Below are positions 12,001 to 17,764 of a stretch of DNA of 64,000 nucleotides, piece by piece. The stretch spans positions 124,001 to 188,000 of the forward strand of contig NZ_MBQE01000004.1 of NCBI RefSeq assembly GCF_001696535.1. Reading direction: 5' to 3'. Below the pieces are notes generated by a model that worked only from the letters and a program-made list of their open reading frames with translations, was not told the origin of the DNA and made no database searches. The DNA is from Stappia indica. Its GTDB lineage: Bacteria > Pseudomonadota > Alphaproteobacteria > Rhizobiales > Stappiaceae. The position numbers and the translations under genes were made by a program. Every line of letters begins with the position of its first letter. Position 1 is the first letter of the stretch.

Positions 12001-12587
12001 CCCTGCGTGCGAAGGGCCCGTACCGCCTTGCCGGCTGGTCGATGGGCGGTGTGCTCGCCTTCGAGATGGCACGTCAGCTGGAGGCGGCCGGCGAGCGCGT
12101 GGATGTCCTGGCGCTGCTGGACAGCTACACGTCGGCGGAGCTTGCCGAACTCGAGCCCTGGGCTTCGGGCGAGACGGCGGAGCAGGCCTGCCGGACGGCC
12201 TTCGTCCGCGATCTTCTGGGCGGGGACGCCTTGGCGTTCGCCGCGGGTGAGGACTTCGCCGACCGGCTTCTGGCGATGCCTGCCTTCGCCCGCCGGCATC
12301 CCGGCTTGAGTGCTGCGGACCTGCATCGCCTCTTCGCGGTCTTCGCGGCCAACCAGGCGGCACTCGCAGACTACACGCCGGCCCCAGTTGAAACGCCGCT
12401 GACGCTGGTTCGCACGGAGCAGGGGCTGGCGCGGTTCGGCACGGCCGGCTGGCGGGCGCTTGCCGCCGGCGGCTTCGCCCTGCACGAGACGGACGGCGAC
12501 CATCACAGCTTCCTGCAACCGCCGCATCTTCAGGGGTGGGTCGGGCAGCTCTCGCAGCTGCTCGCCGGACTGGAGGCGAAAGCATGA
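3..12587 (+). CDS. Hybrid trans-AT-type polyketide synthase / NRPS, 5' truncated by window edge
   Basis: The frame is open from the first full codon at base 3, so the true start lies outside the window; a GTG at 165 is internal. The first residues (about 3-95) are the end of a carrier domain. Domains in order, by window position: KS1 ~210-1500 (Cys codon 720; HGTGT and NIGH present); linker ending in a YPFAR motif where an AT would sit; DH-like ~2000-2800; ACP ~2840-3060 (GIDS Ser 2943); KS2 ~3170-4490 (Cys 3696, HGTGT, NIGH); KR ~5490-6100 (TGGAGGVG, Ser and Tyr present); ACP ~6325-6530 (Ser 6420); KS3 ~6610-7890 (Cys 7122, HGTGT His replaced by Ala); ACP ~8300-8520; condensation ~8570-9880 (HHIAIDG); adenylation ~9900-11470 (YTSGSTG, GPGGK); PCP ~11500-11730 (GGDS); thioesterase ~11790-12580 (GWSMGG, late DGDHH). 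No AT is seen, so malonyl loading in trans is inferred. The TE marks this as the last enzyme of the line. The product is unknown. Confidence 0.95.
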   Translation, partial: AINDELDLSLTPADFFEFATLARLARHVAGLVSPELVAAPTLADPQPAVADPPPVVDAPRPASDDAFAADDPVVIVGLSCTFPMARNADAFWHNLVEGRDCITRIPPDRWDWRAIDGDPREEPGRTNIHWGGFIDGVFEFDPLFFGISPREARLMDPQQRLMMMHAWNAIEDAGHAPGDLAGRKVGIFVGTSTSGYRDLVAGDTGGDGYVATGAVASVGPNRISYFLDLHGPSEPVETACSSSLVALHRAVRSIRDGDCEMALVGGVNTIVTPEAHINFAKAGMLAPDGRCKTFSAQANGYVRGEGAGMVLLRRLSDALRDGDPILAVIRGTAVNHGGRANSLTAPNTQAQADLLRAAYRDAGIDPSTVGYVEAHGTGTALGDPVEINALKAVFAGERAQGSCGIGSVKTNIGHLELAAGIAGLAKVLLQMRHRQLVPSLHCDTLNPYIEFAGSPFEVVRQGRPWTAARDAAGCELPLRAGVSSFGFGGVNAHAVLEDYSSPPQSAAAPGPQLIVLSARDAARLRERASDLVEALEAGSFTDADLADIAFTLRVGRTPMKQRLAFVAHSLVDAVRMLTAYLGGASAPGLLVGDDAASVRGPVSEPASLEDWAGRFVTGGDLSGFAEATGPRRRIRLPGYPFARDIYRAGGSVERSQPADAARGSAVAEKIDGPFVRRLEASAFYLHDHRFRDMPILPAAMGLELARSAFVAAGGHDSVRLENVTWRRPLELASGSVEVRLPLEDGEAGARGFRLLSGTGTEHMRGSVVALPTGSTPARLDIAARRGNCPAVLDRDWLYASYAALGLSYGPAFRCVVEMQAGDGEALARLRLPEAARGETFHLHPSMLDAAFHSALGLFHREPGGTAALPFALDRIDVFGPTDEEMWAHLREQPAADGLRRIDIDLADSAGTVRVAIRGFTLRLVRGAPSPEEIRSPAKPDTSAALVTAAERYLAEVVARETEVPLAEIDPQAALETYGIDSLLITRLTNELGKVFGPLSSTLFFEHQTIASLAGHFASAHAEKFSEIVGAAPVDTAPATVALAAAPVRERTSGARDEPIAIIGLAGRYPGARDVEAFWENLAAGRDCITEIPAERWDHARFHDPEGRGGLPRGKWGGFVDDYDRFDPLFFNIAPREAPYLDPQERLFLQCAWETLEDAGYTRETVAPATDGMAGGDVGVFVGVMYEEYQLYGAASTAAGRPLALSGSAASIANRVSYFCDFHGPSMAVDSMCSSSLTAIHLACEALRAGDCSIALAGGVNLTLHPNKYLALAQGRFLSSSGRCESFGEGGDGYVPSEGVGAVLLKPLSRAVADGDRIHGVIRASALNHGGKTNGYTVPNPLAQAAVIGRAMQRAGVRAEDIGYVEAHGTGTSLGDPIEIAALSRAYRRETRACGFCAIGSVKSNIGHGESAAGIAGLTKVLLQFRHGRLAPSLHSATLNREIDFAASPFRVQQRLEDWSRRRDGQGNELPHLAALSSFGAGGSNAHLIIEDYPAPARREVAPARSVYPFSAREAGQLQQVLERFRACLDVLPEADFPAAAATLQEGREAFEERLAIVAGDKAELARLLDAALQGGEGGGIWRGRAPRNRTEDTLPASLEAAAAAWVGGTRVDWRQLRGGARPVRIGLPTYPFARERYWLPEGAAVEHRREAPAPALPLLFRPHWQEMDPPAAALASLGRHVVVLCGATDDTASRLRLQLPQARIVQLESRNADEGERVADRAAHLLALLKEEMASRTDAATLQLVLPVEDTLAEGLAGLLRCARLEHRTLACQAISLDLARPDLAGLLAREAAVAQSDHDIRYSRGQRLVRTWREVETAAQALTVPWKPDGVYLVTGGAGGVGLHVAADIVAKAPGATVWLTGRSARPAALEETLARLGQRAVYRQADVVDKAAMRALVAEIRATHGHLDGVIHAAGLTRDSLIVNKSEADLRAVLAPKVAGTLALDAALGDDPLDFLLLFASASGALGNPGQADYAAANAFLDSFAQERNRRAARGACCGHTLSIDWPYWQDGGMRLPKAVVSTMERQAGAVPLATEAALATLAFALQRSGEDQLLVLAGDKSRLRELVRPSGNAAVASAPPSRSAAMPARAVEGESVAAEAASGAVLDAVRACFSQVLKIPAERLGADETIDRFGVDSVSALDIVAALETHFGSLPQTLLFEHPTIARLAAELEAMGRGTVATVQEAPAPAPVPAVPAPASNGIAVIAVAGRFPGARTVEEFWQVLEAGRDCVREVPAERWDVEATWSPRKGQPLASHCRWGGFIDDVDRFDAGFFGYSPREAALADPQERLFLETAWHLLERAGHTRAWLGKRYGNRVGVFVGAMYQHYKALEMDAESRALLLLSSYSAIANRTSFFFDLQGPSVAVDSMCSSGLQAVHQACQSLAAGECRLAIAGGVNLSLLSEKYVGLSQAGLVGSHAASRSFTGGDGYLPSEGVGAVLLKPLAEALADGDTVLAVIRASMANHAGHSAGYAVPNVDAQARLLAENLEAAGIDPRSIGYVEAAANGSSIGDAIELRALGRVFAGAQGIPLGSVKANLGHAEAASGMAQLTRVLLQFQHRCLVPSPGLPGLEAAGSPFAGTPFVPQLQAEPWHPRIVDGEAQPRRASVSSFGAGGSNVHLLLEEATASASLQRGLEAAGPLRFPVSARTPDQLAAMLRQLAAFVRATPDVSLDRLSRTLRFGREAMACGVELTASSVNELVAGLESAATDPSTVPLPKREEEGDRRGLLVLPGYPFARERHWIGRLPETPSPEPEARSTASGSAPLETLRQTVAAILGVSPAQIPTDRPLRDLGVDSMGWMRLVYAVEEAHGHALTHDDLDRHPTLAALAARIAANEPSALPVAAPTVRNGPWQSPLGEGQKGLWVLQTLYPGRTDYNVPLAFRVSGIDEQALFRACLWLCESFPVLTARVAGEGERLEAGAAPRLATLSIPKEIEPAEFARRRVARPFDLAKDAPVRFELLQGGTLGPGESLVLVSFHHIAIDGASAAVAARLLWQAYAAFASGGTSPSAAAANRADYADFIAWERDVLASTRGEEQLRYWRETLSGELPGLDLPADRDALAAETGRRDGAVEQRLPRALVARMREVLQERGTSPAAFHLAVLSALLYRHTGQEDLIVGVPTLRRPQRRFEETIGYCANMMALRISVDGELPAAALLDTAQRALGEGMARADVPFAAVAQGLGGAADGRAPWQVGYAYQNFPQGTGIDLPPELGRVEHLPQIRQPGDAPFGLEVYEEDGGLLLVASFDGERFATSRIERMLGHYQTLASAMLDDLETPLGELAMLTRAERERALYSWSAATEAAPPAGLVHEWIEARLRQAPSAEVLGGQGETLTARQLQRQVERLCLTLTACGIRQGDCVAVLAGREAGGIAGLLAVLSIGAVWVPLDPDHPDERLSLILRDAGATLVLAPKGLAARARKLAAPGVRVVRLDRDGWDLRPQLARRRPVALRAEDPAYIIYTSGSTGTPKGVAVSHGALAGHCRAVVDHYGLGERDAVLQFASPGVDTALEQILPALASGARLVLGGTAVRAPSEFLKLLERERITVADLPPVYLRELLQAWKAASSDLSGLSLRLLICGGEALGPDVVALWADSGLKRARLLNAYGPTEATITALVHDVTPDDRGAPVPIGRPLAGTRIYILDRHGNPVPDGVVGELHIGGARLAIGYHGRDDLTHERFVLRTIDPGEPPVRLYRTGDLAAFLPNSGGTVAFHGRIDDQVKIRGFRVEPGEVEAALAAEGLGEVAVLAEADGEGRAFLVAFVAAPEAGFDAAALRDRLSARLPLHMLPSAIHRIDALPVGPGGKVDRRALRRLAERPTLPQDVVAEDHAPDEVEAVLLEVWARALNRNARDLRRGDRFSDSGGDSLAAVRLLGGIERSFGVALSVADLGAAATLGQQAALLRRRLPADALPRRADAGTPSLIVPLRLARRDDAPALFLVHPVAGTVACYAGLAAALPDDWSVHGIRASGLVDGENPAATSLPAMASGYVEQLRALRAKGPYRLAGWSMGGVLAFEMARQLEAAGERVDVLALLDSYTSAELAELEPWASGETAEQACRTAFVRDLLGGDALAFAAGEDFADRLLAMPAFARRHPGLSAADLHRLFAVFAANQAALADYTPAPVETPLTLVRTEQGLARFGTAGWRALAAGGFALHETDGDHHSFLQPPHLQGWVGQLSQLLAGLEAKA

Positions 12588-12712
12588 GCCTTGCTGAAAC
12601 ATGCGTGTGGGCGAAGGTGCGCCCGGCCTTGCACTCGAGGGCAAGAACCGCGCTTATAGCAGGCTGGAACCGCAGTGGGCCTCGCCCTATACTGCTGCCC
12701 TGTTCACTGTAA
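12584..12712 (+). CDS. 42-aa ORF overlapping the PKS/NRPS stop (possible gene remnant)
   Basis: An ATG at 12584 overlaps the TGA of the PKS/NRPS in the ATGA arrangement typical of translationally coupled genes. The frame runs 42 codons to a TAA at 12710-12712. The peptide begins MSLAETCVWAKVRPAL and is basic, with no domain I can recognise. It could be a chance ORF, or the 5' stub of a gene once coupled to the assembly line (for example an accessory enzyme) and lost by deletion. The next gene starts only 19 bases later. Low confidence that it is a functional gene. Confidence 0.25.
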   Translation: MSLAETCVWAKVRPALHSRARTALIAGWNRSGPRPILLPCSL

Positions 12713-12731
12713 AGACTGGCGAGTCGGCCGA

Positions 12732-13598
12732 ATGGCACTGGACGATGAGTTCGAAGATTATGAAGAATTTCTTCGCAGCGAACGCCAGCGTCGGATTCAG
12801 ATCTATACTTTGCTGATTTTGCTTTTGTTCGGGGTCGGGCTGGTAACGCTCTGGAACAGGGTGGTCGTCACGATCCATTCGGGCGAAGCCGGTGTGCTCT
12901 ACCGCTGGATTTCCGGTACGGACATGAGCAACATCTATGGCGAAGGGCTGCACATCATGTGGCCCTGGAACCGGATGTATGTCTACAACGTCCGCTTGCA
13001 GACCGAGCAGCGCCAATACAGCCTGCTGACCCAGGGCGGTCTTCCGGTCGATCTGGAAATCGCCGTCCGCTACAAGCCGGACCTGCGCCTGCTGCCGCTG
13101 CTGCACGTCACGGTCGGCCCCGAATATCTCGACAAGGTCGTGTTTCCCGAGACCGAGGCCGTGCTGCGCCGGGCCGTCGGCCAGTACGCTCCGGAAGAGG
13201 TCTATACCAGCCGGCGCGGCTTCCTGGAGTCCATCGTCGTCAACAGCCTGACCAATGTCGAGGACCGCTACGTCATCATCGACGATGTGCTGGTGCGCAA
13301 TGTCGAGCTGCCGCCGGCGGTGCGCCTTGCGGTCGAGCGCAAGCTCACCCTTCTGGAAGAGCAGAAGGCCTATGAGTACCGGATCGGCATCGAGAAGCAG
13401 GAAGCGGAACGCAAGGCCATCGAGGCGGAAGGCATCCGCCGCTATCAGGACGTCATCAAGCAGAGCCTGACGGAGGACCTGCTGCGCTGGCAGGGCGTGC
13501 AGGCGACCAAGGAACTGGCGTCGTCTCCGAATGCCAAGACGGTCGTGATCGGATCGGGCAAGGACGGGCTGCCGCTCATCCTCGGCGGCGACAGGTAG
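12732..13598 (+). CDS. SPFH/band-7 (prohibitin-like) membrane protein
   Basis: 288 residues. A short acidic N-terminus is followed by one membrane segment at about residues 22-42. An SPFH/band-7 domain follows (the GEAGVLYRW and GEGLHIMWPW stretch, then EIAVRYKPDL). The C-terminal helical part is rich in Glu, Lys and Ala (about residues 215-250), as in prohibitins and flotillins, which form rings or scaffolds at membranes. The ATG at 12732 is chosen because the membrane segment and the family's usual N-terminus fit; an in-frame TTG 57 bases upstream is less likely. It is the first gene of a tight three-gene operon: four bases separate it from the binding-protein gene, and that gene overlaps the small membrane protein gene. 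A joint role in sensing or membrane organisation is inference. Confidence 0.85.
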   Translation: MALDDEFEDYEEFLRSERQRRIQIYTLLILLLFGVGLVTLWNRVVVTIHSGEAGVLYRWISGTDMSNIYGEGLHIMWPWNRMYVYNVRLQTEQRQYSLLTQGGLPVDLEIAVRYKPDLRLLPLLHVTVGPEYLDKVVFPETEAVLRRAVGQYAPEEVYTSRRGFLESIVVNSLTNVEDRYVIIDDVLVRNVELPPAVRLAVERKLTLLEEQKAYEYRIGIEKQEAERKAIEAEGIRRYQDVIKQSLTEDLLRWQGVQATKELASSPNAKTVVIGSGKDGLPLILGGDR

Positions 13599-13602
13599 GC
13601 CG

Positions 13603-14979
13603 ATGGCCAGAAAGCCTTTCGCAAAAATCGTCCGGCCGGCGGGCAAGGCGGCCTGGCTCCGGGTGGCAGCCTGCATCGTGCTGATCTGGCTGGCGCTGTT
13701 CGCCGTCATCGTCGCTTCTAGCGGCATTTCGGTGAGCGAGCGCGTGGCGGCTTACATCGACATCATGCGCGGCAACACCTCCAGCGCGCTCAAGATCGGC
13801 CTGGTCTATGCCGATGGGGACGAGGTCAACAGCTTCACCAACGGCGCCCGGCTGGCGGCGGAGCGGGTGAATGCGGAAGGGGGAATTCTCGGGCAGGACC
13901 TGGAGTTGTTGCTCTATCGCGAAGAAGTGTCCTTCGGGGAGGGGGGCTTCGAGCGGACGATCGCCCAGACGATGCGCCTTGCGGGCGAGGTGACGCGGCA
14001 AAAAGGGCTGTTCGGCGTGATCGGCCACGAATGGTCGGACACCGCGATCACCGCAAGCGCGATCTACAATCAGAACGACATCCTGTATCTGGCGACGCAT
14101 GCGACCGCCTCGTCCCTGACAAATCACGGATTCTCGCTGCTGTTCGCGCTGCAGCCCGACAACAGCGACAACACCGAGATGGTGGCCCGCTATGCGCTTT
14201 CCGCCGGCCTCAAGCGCTTCCTGGTCCTGACCGACAAGAGCGACTACGGCAAGGAGGCGGGAGACTTCTTCAGCGCGGTCGCCACCCAGCAGGGCGGGGA
14301 GGTCGTGTTTCGTGGCTATCTGCCCGGCCATGGCAGAACCGTCGACCAGCTGCTCATGTTCATTCTCGAGAACAGGCTGTTCGGCAAGGCCGACTACGAC
14401 GCCTTCTTCGTGGCGTCCGCCCTGTCGCTCGACACGGCCGAGTTCATCCGCCGGGCGCGGGAACTGGGGCTCGACCAGCCGGTGCTCGGGCTCGAATACA
14501 TGTTCTCCAACACCATCGAAAACCATGTCGGCAAGCAGAAGATGAAGGACGTCATCGGCGTCTCGCTGTTCGACAGCGAAAGCGTCAACGTTCTCTCGAC
14601 CGAGTTCGTCAGCTCCTATCTGCAGCAATACAACGCGATGCCGGATCTGAGCGCGGCACTCGGCTATGACGCGGTGATGCTCTTGAAGGAAGTCACCGAA
14701 CGAACCGGAACGCTCGATGCCGGCCGGATCGCCGATGCGCTGAAGGTTGCGCGTTATGGCGTGCCCTTCGAGGGCGTTACGGGTAAGATCGTCTTCAATA
14801 CGAAGGGGCTGATCACGGACACCGACGTTTTCGTCGTGCGTCACGACGGCACGCGGTTCCAGACGGTGGCCAGTTATCGCAAGCCGCTGGAGTGGTCGTC
14901 CGACGTGATCGAGAGAGGTGGGGACGACAGCGCGCTGATGCCCGATCCCGCCGCGAACAAGGAGCACGCCGTGCCATGA
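13603..14979 (+). CDS. Membrane-anchored type I periplasmic ligand-binding protein (Leu/Ile/Val-binding-like)
   Basis: 458 residues. An N-terminal hydrophobic segment (about residues 18-40) has no clear signal-peptidase site, so it is probably an uncleaved anchor. The rest is a type I periplasmic binding fold of the amino-acid ABC-receptor kind: KIGLVYADGDEVNSF at the start of the domain, the NGARLAAERVNAEGGI motif, then GVIGHEWSD and a central LTDKSDYGKEAGDFF stretch. No permease or ATPase genes lie nearby, so it may act as a sensor or receptor instead of feeding a transporter. The ATG follows the SPFH stop after four bases, and its own stop overlaps the next start. The ligand cannot be read from sequence. 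Confidence 0.8.
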   Translation: MARKPFAKIVRPAGKAAWLRVAACIVLIWLALFAVIVASSGISVSERVAAYIDIMRGNTSSALKIGLVYADGDEVNSFTNGARLAAERVNAEGGILGQDLELLLYREEVSFGEGGFERTIAQTMRLAGEVTRQKGLFGVIGHEWSDTAITASAIYNQNDILYLATHATASSLTNHGFSLLFALQPDNSDNTEMVARYALSAGLKRFLVLTDKSDYGKEAGDFFSAVATQQGGEVVFRGYLPGHGRTVDQLLMFILENRLFGKADYDAFFVASALSLDTAEFIRRARELGLDQPVLGLEYMFSNTIENHVGKQKMKDVIGVSLFDSESVNVLSTEFVSSYLQQYNAMPDLSAALGYDAVMLLKEVTERTGTLDAGRIADALKVARYGVPFEGVTGKIVFNTKGLITDTDVFVVRHDGTRFQTVASYRKPLEWSSDVIERGGDDSALMPDPAANKEHAVP

Positions 14980-15197
14980 CGATCTTCGTCAATCCGTGGA
15001 TACTCTTCATCTGGGTCATCGCCAGCTGGATCATCGGCATGCTCGGCCGCGACACCCGCTTCGGCTTTGTCGGCAACTTCCTGGTGGCGTTCCTGTTCAG
15101 CCCGGTCGTCGGCATCATCGTGCTGCTGGCCTCCGACCGCTGGACCGGCCTCGGCGGCCGCCGGCGCGATCCGCGCCACCGCTCGGGCCGCGTCTGA
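14976..15197 (+). CDS. Small two-segment membrane protein, unknown function
   Basis: 73 residues. Its ATG overlaps the preceding TGA (ATGA), indicating translational coupling. Two hydrophobic stretches (about residues 5-22 and 28-50) are separated by a GMLGRDTRFGF turn. A short, very basic tail (GGRRRDPRHRSGR) follows, probably cytosolic. No family recognised with confidence. Its place behind the SPFH and binding-protein genes suggests a partner in the same membrane complex; this is inference. Confidence 0.7.
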   Translation: MTIFVNPWILFIWVIASWIIGMLGRDTRFGFVGNFLVAFLFSPVVGIIVLLASDRWTGLGGRRRDPRHRSGRV

Positions 15198-15278
15198 CCA
15201 ACCGGGCCGTGCCGGCGGGGCTTCGCTGATCGCGCACACGCAGTGGGAATGCCCTGCAAACGAAAACGGCAAACGAAA

Positions 15279-15312
15279 ACGCCGCGAACGCTGGTCTCAG
15301 CGTTCGCGGCGT
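15279..15312 (-). terminator. Strong hairpin terminator downstream of the DUF697 gene
   Basis: A perfect 15-bp stem (arms 15279-15293 and 15298-15312) with a 4-base loop. Read on the minus strand it is followed by a T-rich tract (GTTTTCGTTTGCCGTTTTCG), fitting a terminator for the DUF697 gene ending at 15366. On the plus strand there is no T run, but the hairpin lies 82 bases past the small membrane protein gene and may also protect that mRNA's 3' end. Confidence 0.7.
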
Positions 15313-15365
15313 CGGATGTCGGTAGCGGCACCCTTGCAGCGCCGCCCCTGAAACGTGCAGGTTCG

Positions 15366-16016
15366 TCAGGACGCCTTGGCGGTCGTCTCCTCGACGGTCT
15401 CGGCCACAGCCTCGGCGCCGCCCTTGGCACGGTCGCGGGCGCGCTTGGCCATCTCCTTGCCCTTCTCGAACTGCTCCTTGTAGAACTCGCGCATCTTGCT
15501 GGCGTCGAAGTCCATCAGCGAGCCGCCGTCCTCGTAGTGACGGGCGATGGAGCGGCCGACCGCGTAGGTCGAGGCGCCGGCCACCACCGGCAGCGACACC
15601 ATGCCGACCATCCAGCCGATGCCCGGGATCAGCTTGGTGGCGCTCGCCGCGACCGCATAGCCGGCCCCGTAGCCGAGCACGCCGCCGGCCAGTGCGTAGA
15701 TGACCTTGCGGCCCATCTTGTCGGTGAACGGCTTGCCGTAGAGCTGCGACAGCTTCTGGATCATGCGCAGCTGGATCGCCACCACGGCGGCGATGTCGAA
15801 GATCGCGACCGGCACGATGCTGGCCGCCACGGAGGCGAGCACGTAATCCTTGGTCAGGTTCTCGGCCGTGAGCTGGCGGGCGATGTCGTCGTCGGACAGC
15901 GTCGCCGCTGCCGGCGCCTCGCCGTCGATCGCATCCTCCACGCCCGCTTCGACGTCCGCCTCGATATCGGCATCGCTGGCTGCAGCGGTCTTCTCGGCAC
16001 TGCTCTTGGTTGCCAT
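15366..16016 (-). CDS. DUF697 (YcjF-like) membrane protein
   Basis: 216 residues. An acidic, Ala-rich N-terminal region (about 1-50) precedes a DUF697 domain with Gly/Ala-rich hydrophobic segments at about residues 63-85 and 105-150 (PGIGWMVGMVSLPVV). A charged helical tail rich in Lys, Arg and Glu closes the protein. DUF697 proteins in other bacteria are often paired with GTPases; here none is adjacent. A good ribosome site (AGGAGAG) sits 7 bases before the ATG. It lies 186 bases downstream of another DUF697 gene and a ParA-like gene on the same strand, so the three may be one transcription unit. Confidence 0.8.
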   Translation of the reverse strand: MATKSSAEKTAAASDADIEADVEAGVEDAIDGEAPAAATLSDDDIARQLTAENLTKDYVLASVAASIVPVAIFDIAAVVAIQLRMIQKLSQLYGKPFTDKMGRKVIYALAGGVLGYGAGYAVAASATKLIPGIGWMVGMVSLPVVAGASTYAVGRSIARHYEDGGSLMDFDASKMREFYKEQFEKGKEMAKRARDRAKGGAEAVAETVEETTAKAS

Positions 16017-16202
16017 TCAAACTCTCCTGATACTGTCCGAAGGCGCCTGTCGCGCGAGGATCCGAAATGCTGCCGCCCGAAGCGGACTGAATGATTTCCG
16101 GGAAATTCCGAGAAAACGGTACTCTTTCGAATCGAAAAAGGAAAGGCTTCCAGCCCGTCGCAGTCCTTGTTTCGGCGCGTTTTTCGCGCAGGCCGGCCGG
16201 TT

Positions 16203-16907
16203 TCAGGCCTTCTTGCCACCGCCCTCCGGCGGCTCGCCGCGCTCCAGCCGCTCCAGGAACACGTCGCCGATGACCCGCGTCAGCGCCACGGCAGCCGCGG
16301 CGGTCACGGTCATGCCGACAAGGTTCGGGCCAGGCGCCATCCGCAGCAGGCTGGTGGTGGTGAAGCTGGCGATGCCCGGTGCGCCGACGCCCGCCAGCAG
16401 CGACAGGGCGATCCGGCCGCTGCGGTCGCGGTCGAGCGGGATCCTGTAGCAGCGCGACAGTTCCCGCAGCATCCGCGCCACCAGCGCGGCAACGGCGGCA
16501 AGATCGACCCAGGGCAGCGGCACGAAGCCGGCGATGCCCGCCAGCGTCGAATGCCGCTCGATGATCAGCCGCGCCCGGGCCCGCCGCAATGCGCTGCTCG
16601 TCGGCGGCCGCGTTGCCGGGGCGCGTCCCTTGGGGAGCGCTGCCTGCTTGTCTGCTGCGGCTTCCTGTTGGGCCGATCCTTCGGCCGATCCCTGCTGTTG
16701 CCCGCCGGCGGAGGCCTCGGCCGCCGCGACAGGAGCCTCTGCCTGCGCCGGGGCGGCCTTGGCGGCAGCCTTGCTCTCCGGCTCGCTTGCAGGGGCAGGA
16801 GAAGAGGGCTGCGCCTGCGGCGTCTCCGGCACCTGTTCCGCCTCGTGCATCTCGCGGCGGATGTCGTGGATCGTGCGTTGCAAGGTCCTGGGGAGTTTCC
16901 GGCTCAC
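16203..16907 (-). CDS. Second DUF697-like membrane protein with long Ala/Pro/Gln linker
   Basis: 234 residues from a GTG whose first bases overlap the ParA stop (GTGA). The N-terminal third starts SRKLPRTLQRTIHDI and then becomes a low-complexity linker rich in Ala, Glu, Gln and Pro (about residues 25-105). The C-terminal half (about 115-225) carries RLIIERHSTLAGIAGFVPLPWVD-type sequence and Gly-rich hydrophobic segments typical of DUF697. The start is set by the GTGA overlap; reading further upstream would run through the ParA gene. Translational coupling to ParA suggests that they work together at the membrane; the role is unknown. Confidence 0.75.
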   Translation of the reverse strand: MSRKLPRTLQRTIHDIRREMHEAEQVPETPQAQPSSPAPASEPESKAAAKAAPAQAEAPVAAAEASAGGQQQGSAEGSAQQEAAADKQAALPKGRAPATRPPTSSALRRARARLIIERHSTLAGIAGFVPLPWVDLAAVAALVARMLRELSRCYRIPLDRDRSGRIALSLLAGVGAPGIASFTTTSLLRMAPGPNLVGMTVTAAAAVALTRVIGDVFLERLERGEPPEGGGKKA

Positions 16908-17560
16908 GCGCTGCGCACCTTTCGTGTCGCCAGCAGGGCCTCGACCTCGCCGGCCAGTTCCTGCACGTCCTGCGCCGCCGCGCCGTCCGGCTGGGTCAGC
17001 GTCGGCGTTGCGCCATAGAGCGCGGCCTCCGCATAGGAAACCCGGTTCTGCAGCTCCTGCCGCAGCAGCGGAAAACCGGCTTCCTCCAGCTCGGCGCGGA
17101 TGTGGCGGGCGATCACGCTGCCCCGCGTCGTCTGCGTCAGCACGCAGCGGAAGGTCGGGGCCCAGCCCTGCACGCCCGCCATCAGCAGACCCACCGTATC
17201 GGTCATCCGGTCGACGTCGAGCGGGGACGGCTTGACCGGGATCAGCACCAGATCGGCGACCGCAAGGCCCGCCGCGGTGATCTCGCTGTCGAAGCCCGGC
17301 GTGTCGACGACGATCAGGTCGTAGTCGCCGGCCTGCTCCTTGACCGCTTTCCACATGCCGCGGTCGGCGCGGGCGATCACCGGCAGCCCGCCGAGCGCCT
17401 GCTCGCGCGCCGCCAGCCGGAGCACGGAATGCTGCGGGTCGGCATCGACCAGCAGGACGCGCCAGCCGCGCATCCGCCAATGGACGGCAAGGCAGCTGGC
17501 AAGCGTCGACTTGCCGCTGCCGCCCTTCAGCGACGCGACGGTGATGACCTGCGCGCTCAT
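16904..17560 (-). CDS. ParA/MinD-family ATPase
   Basis: 218 residues. A deviant Walker A, KGGSGKST, at residues 12-19 is the hallmark of ParA/MinD/Soj ATPases. The Walker A' region VLLVDADPQ and the IVVDTPGFDSE Walker B region follow. No helix-turn-helix precedes the ATPase domain, so this resembles the small chromosomal ParA subgroup. There is no parB or centromere-like repeat array beside it. Its stop overlaps the GTG of a DUF697 membrane protein, so positioning of a membrane component is more likely than plasmid partition (inference). Confidence 0.85.
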   Translation of the reverse strand: MSAQVITVASLKGGSGKSTLASCLAVHWRMRGWRVLLVDADPQHSVLRLAAREQALGGLPVIARADRGMWKAVKEQAGDYDLIVVDTPGFDSEITAAGLAVADLVLIPVKPSPLDVDRMTDTVGLLMAGVQGWAPTFRCVLTQTTRGSVIARHIRAELEEAGFPLLRQELQNRVSYAEAALYGATPTLTQPDGAAAQDVQELAGEVEALLATRKVRSA

Positions 17561-17764
17561 GGCCGATCTGCTCCCCGGCTGATTCCCCGTTTGCACTGCG
17601 TTAACTATAGCGCGTTTCGTGAGGACAGGATGCCTATCCGCAGGGCGTTTGCGCCCCGGCGATGGTACGCGTTCGCTGGCGGCGCTTGCGCTTGGCGCCG
17701 CTCTCCGACATGAACGCAGATGCGCGGGGCCTGATCCCGTTGCCGCACCGTTCCGGGATCCTGC

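Noticed and set aside
13603-14979. Complete amino-acid ABC importer
   Set aside because: Only a binding protein is present, with an apparently uncleaved anchor; no LivH/M/G/F-type genes are in the neighbourhood.
16904-17560. Plasmid partition locus
   Set aside because: A ParA-like ATPase is present but there is no parB, no iteron or parS-like array and no replication gene; the partners are DUF697 membrane proteins.
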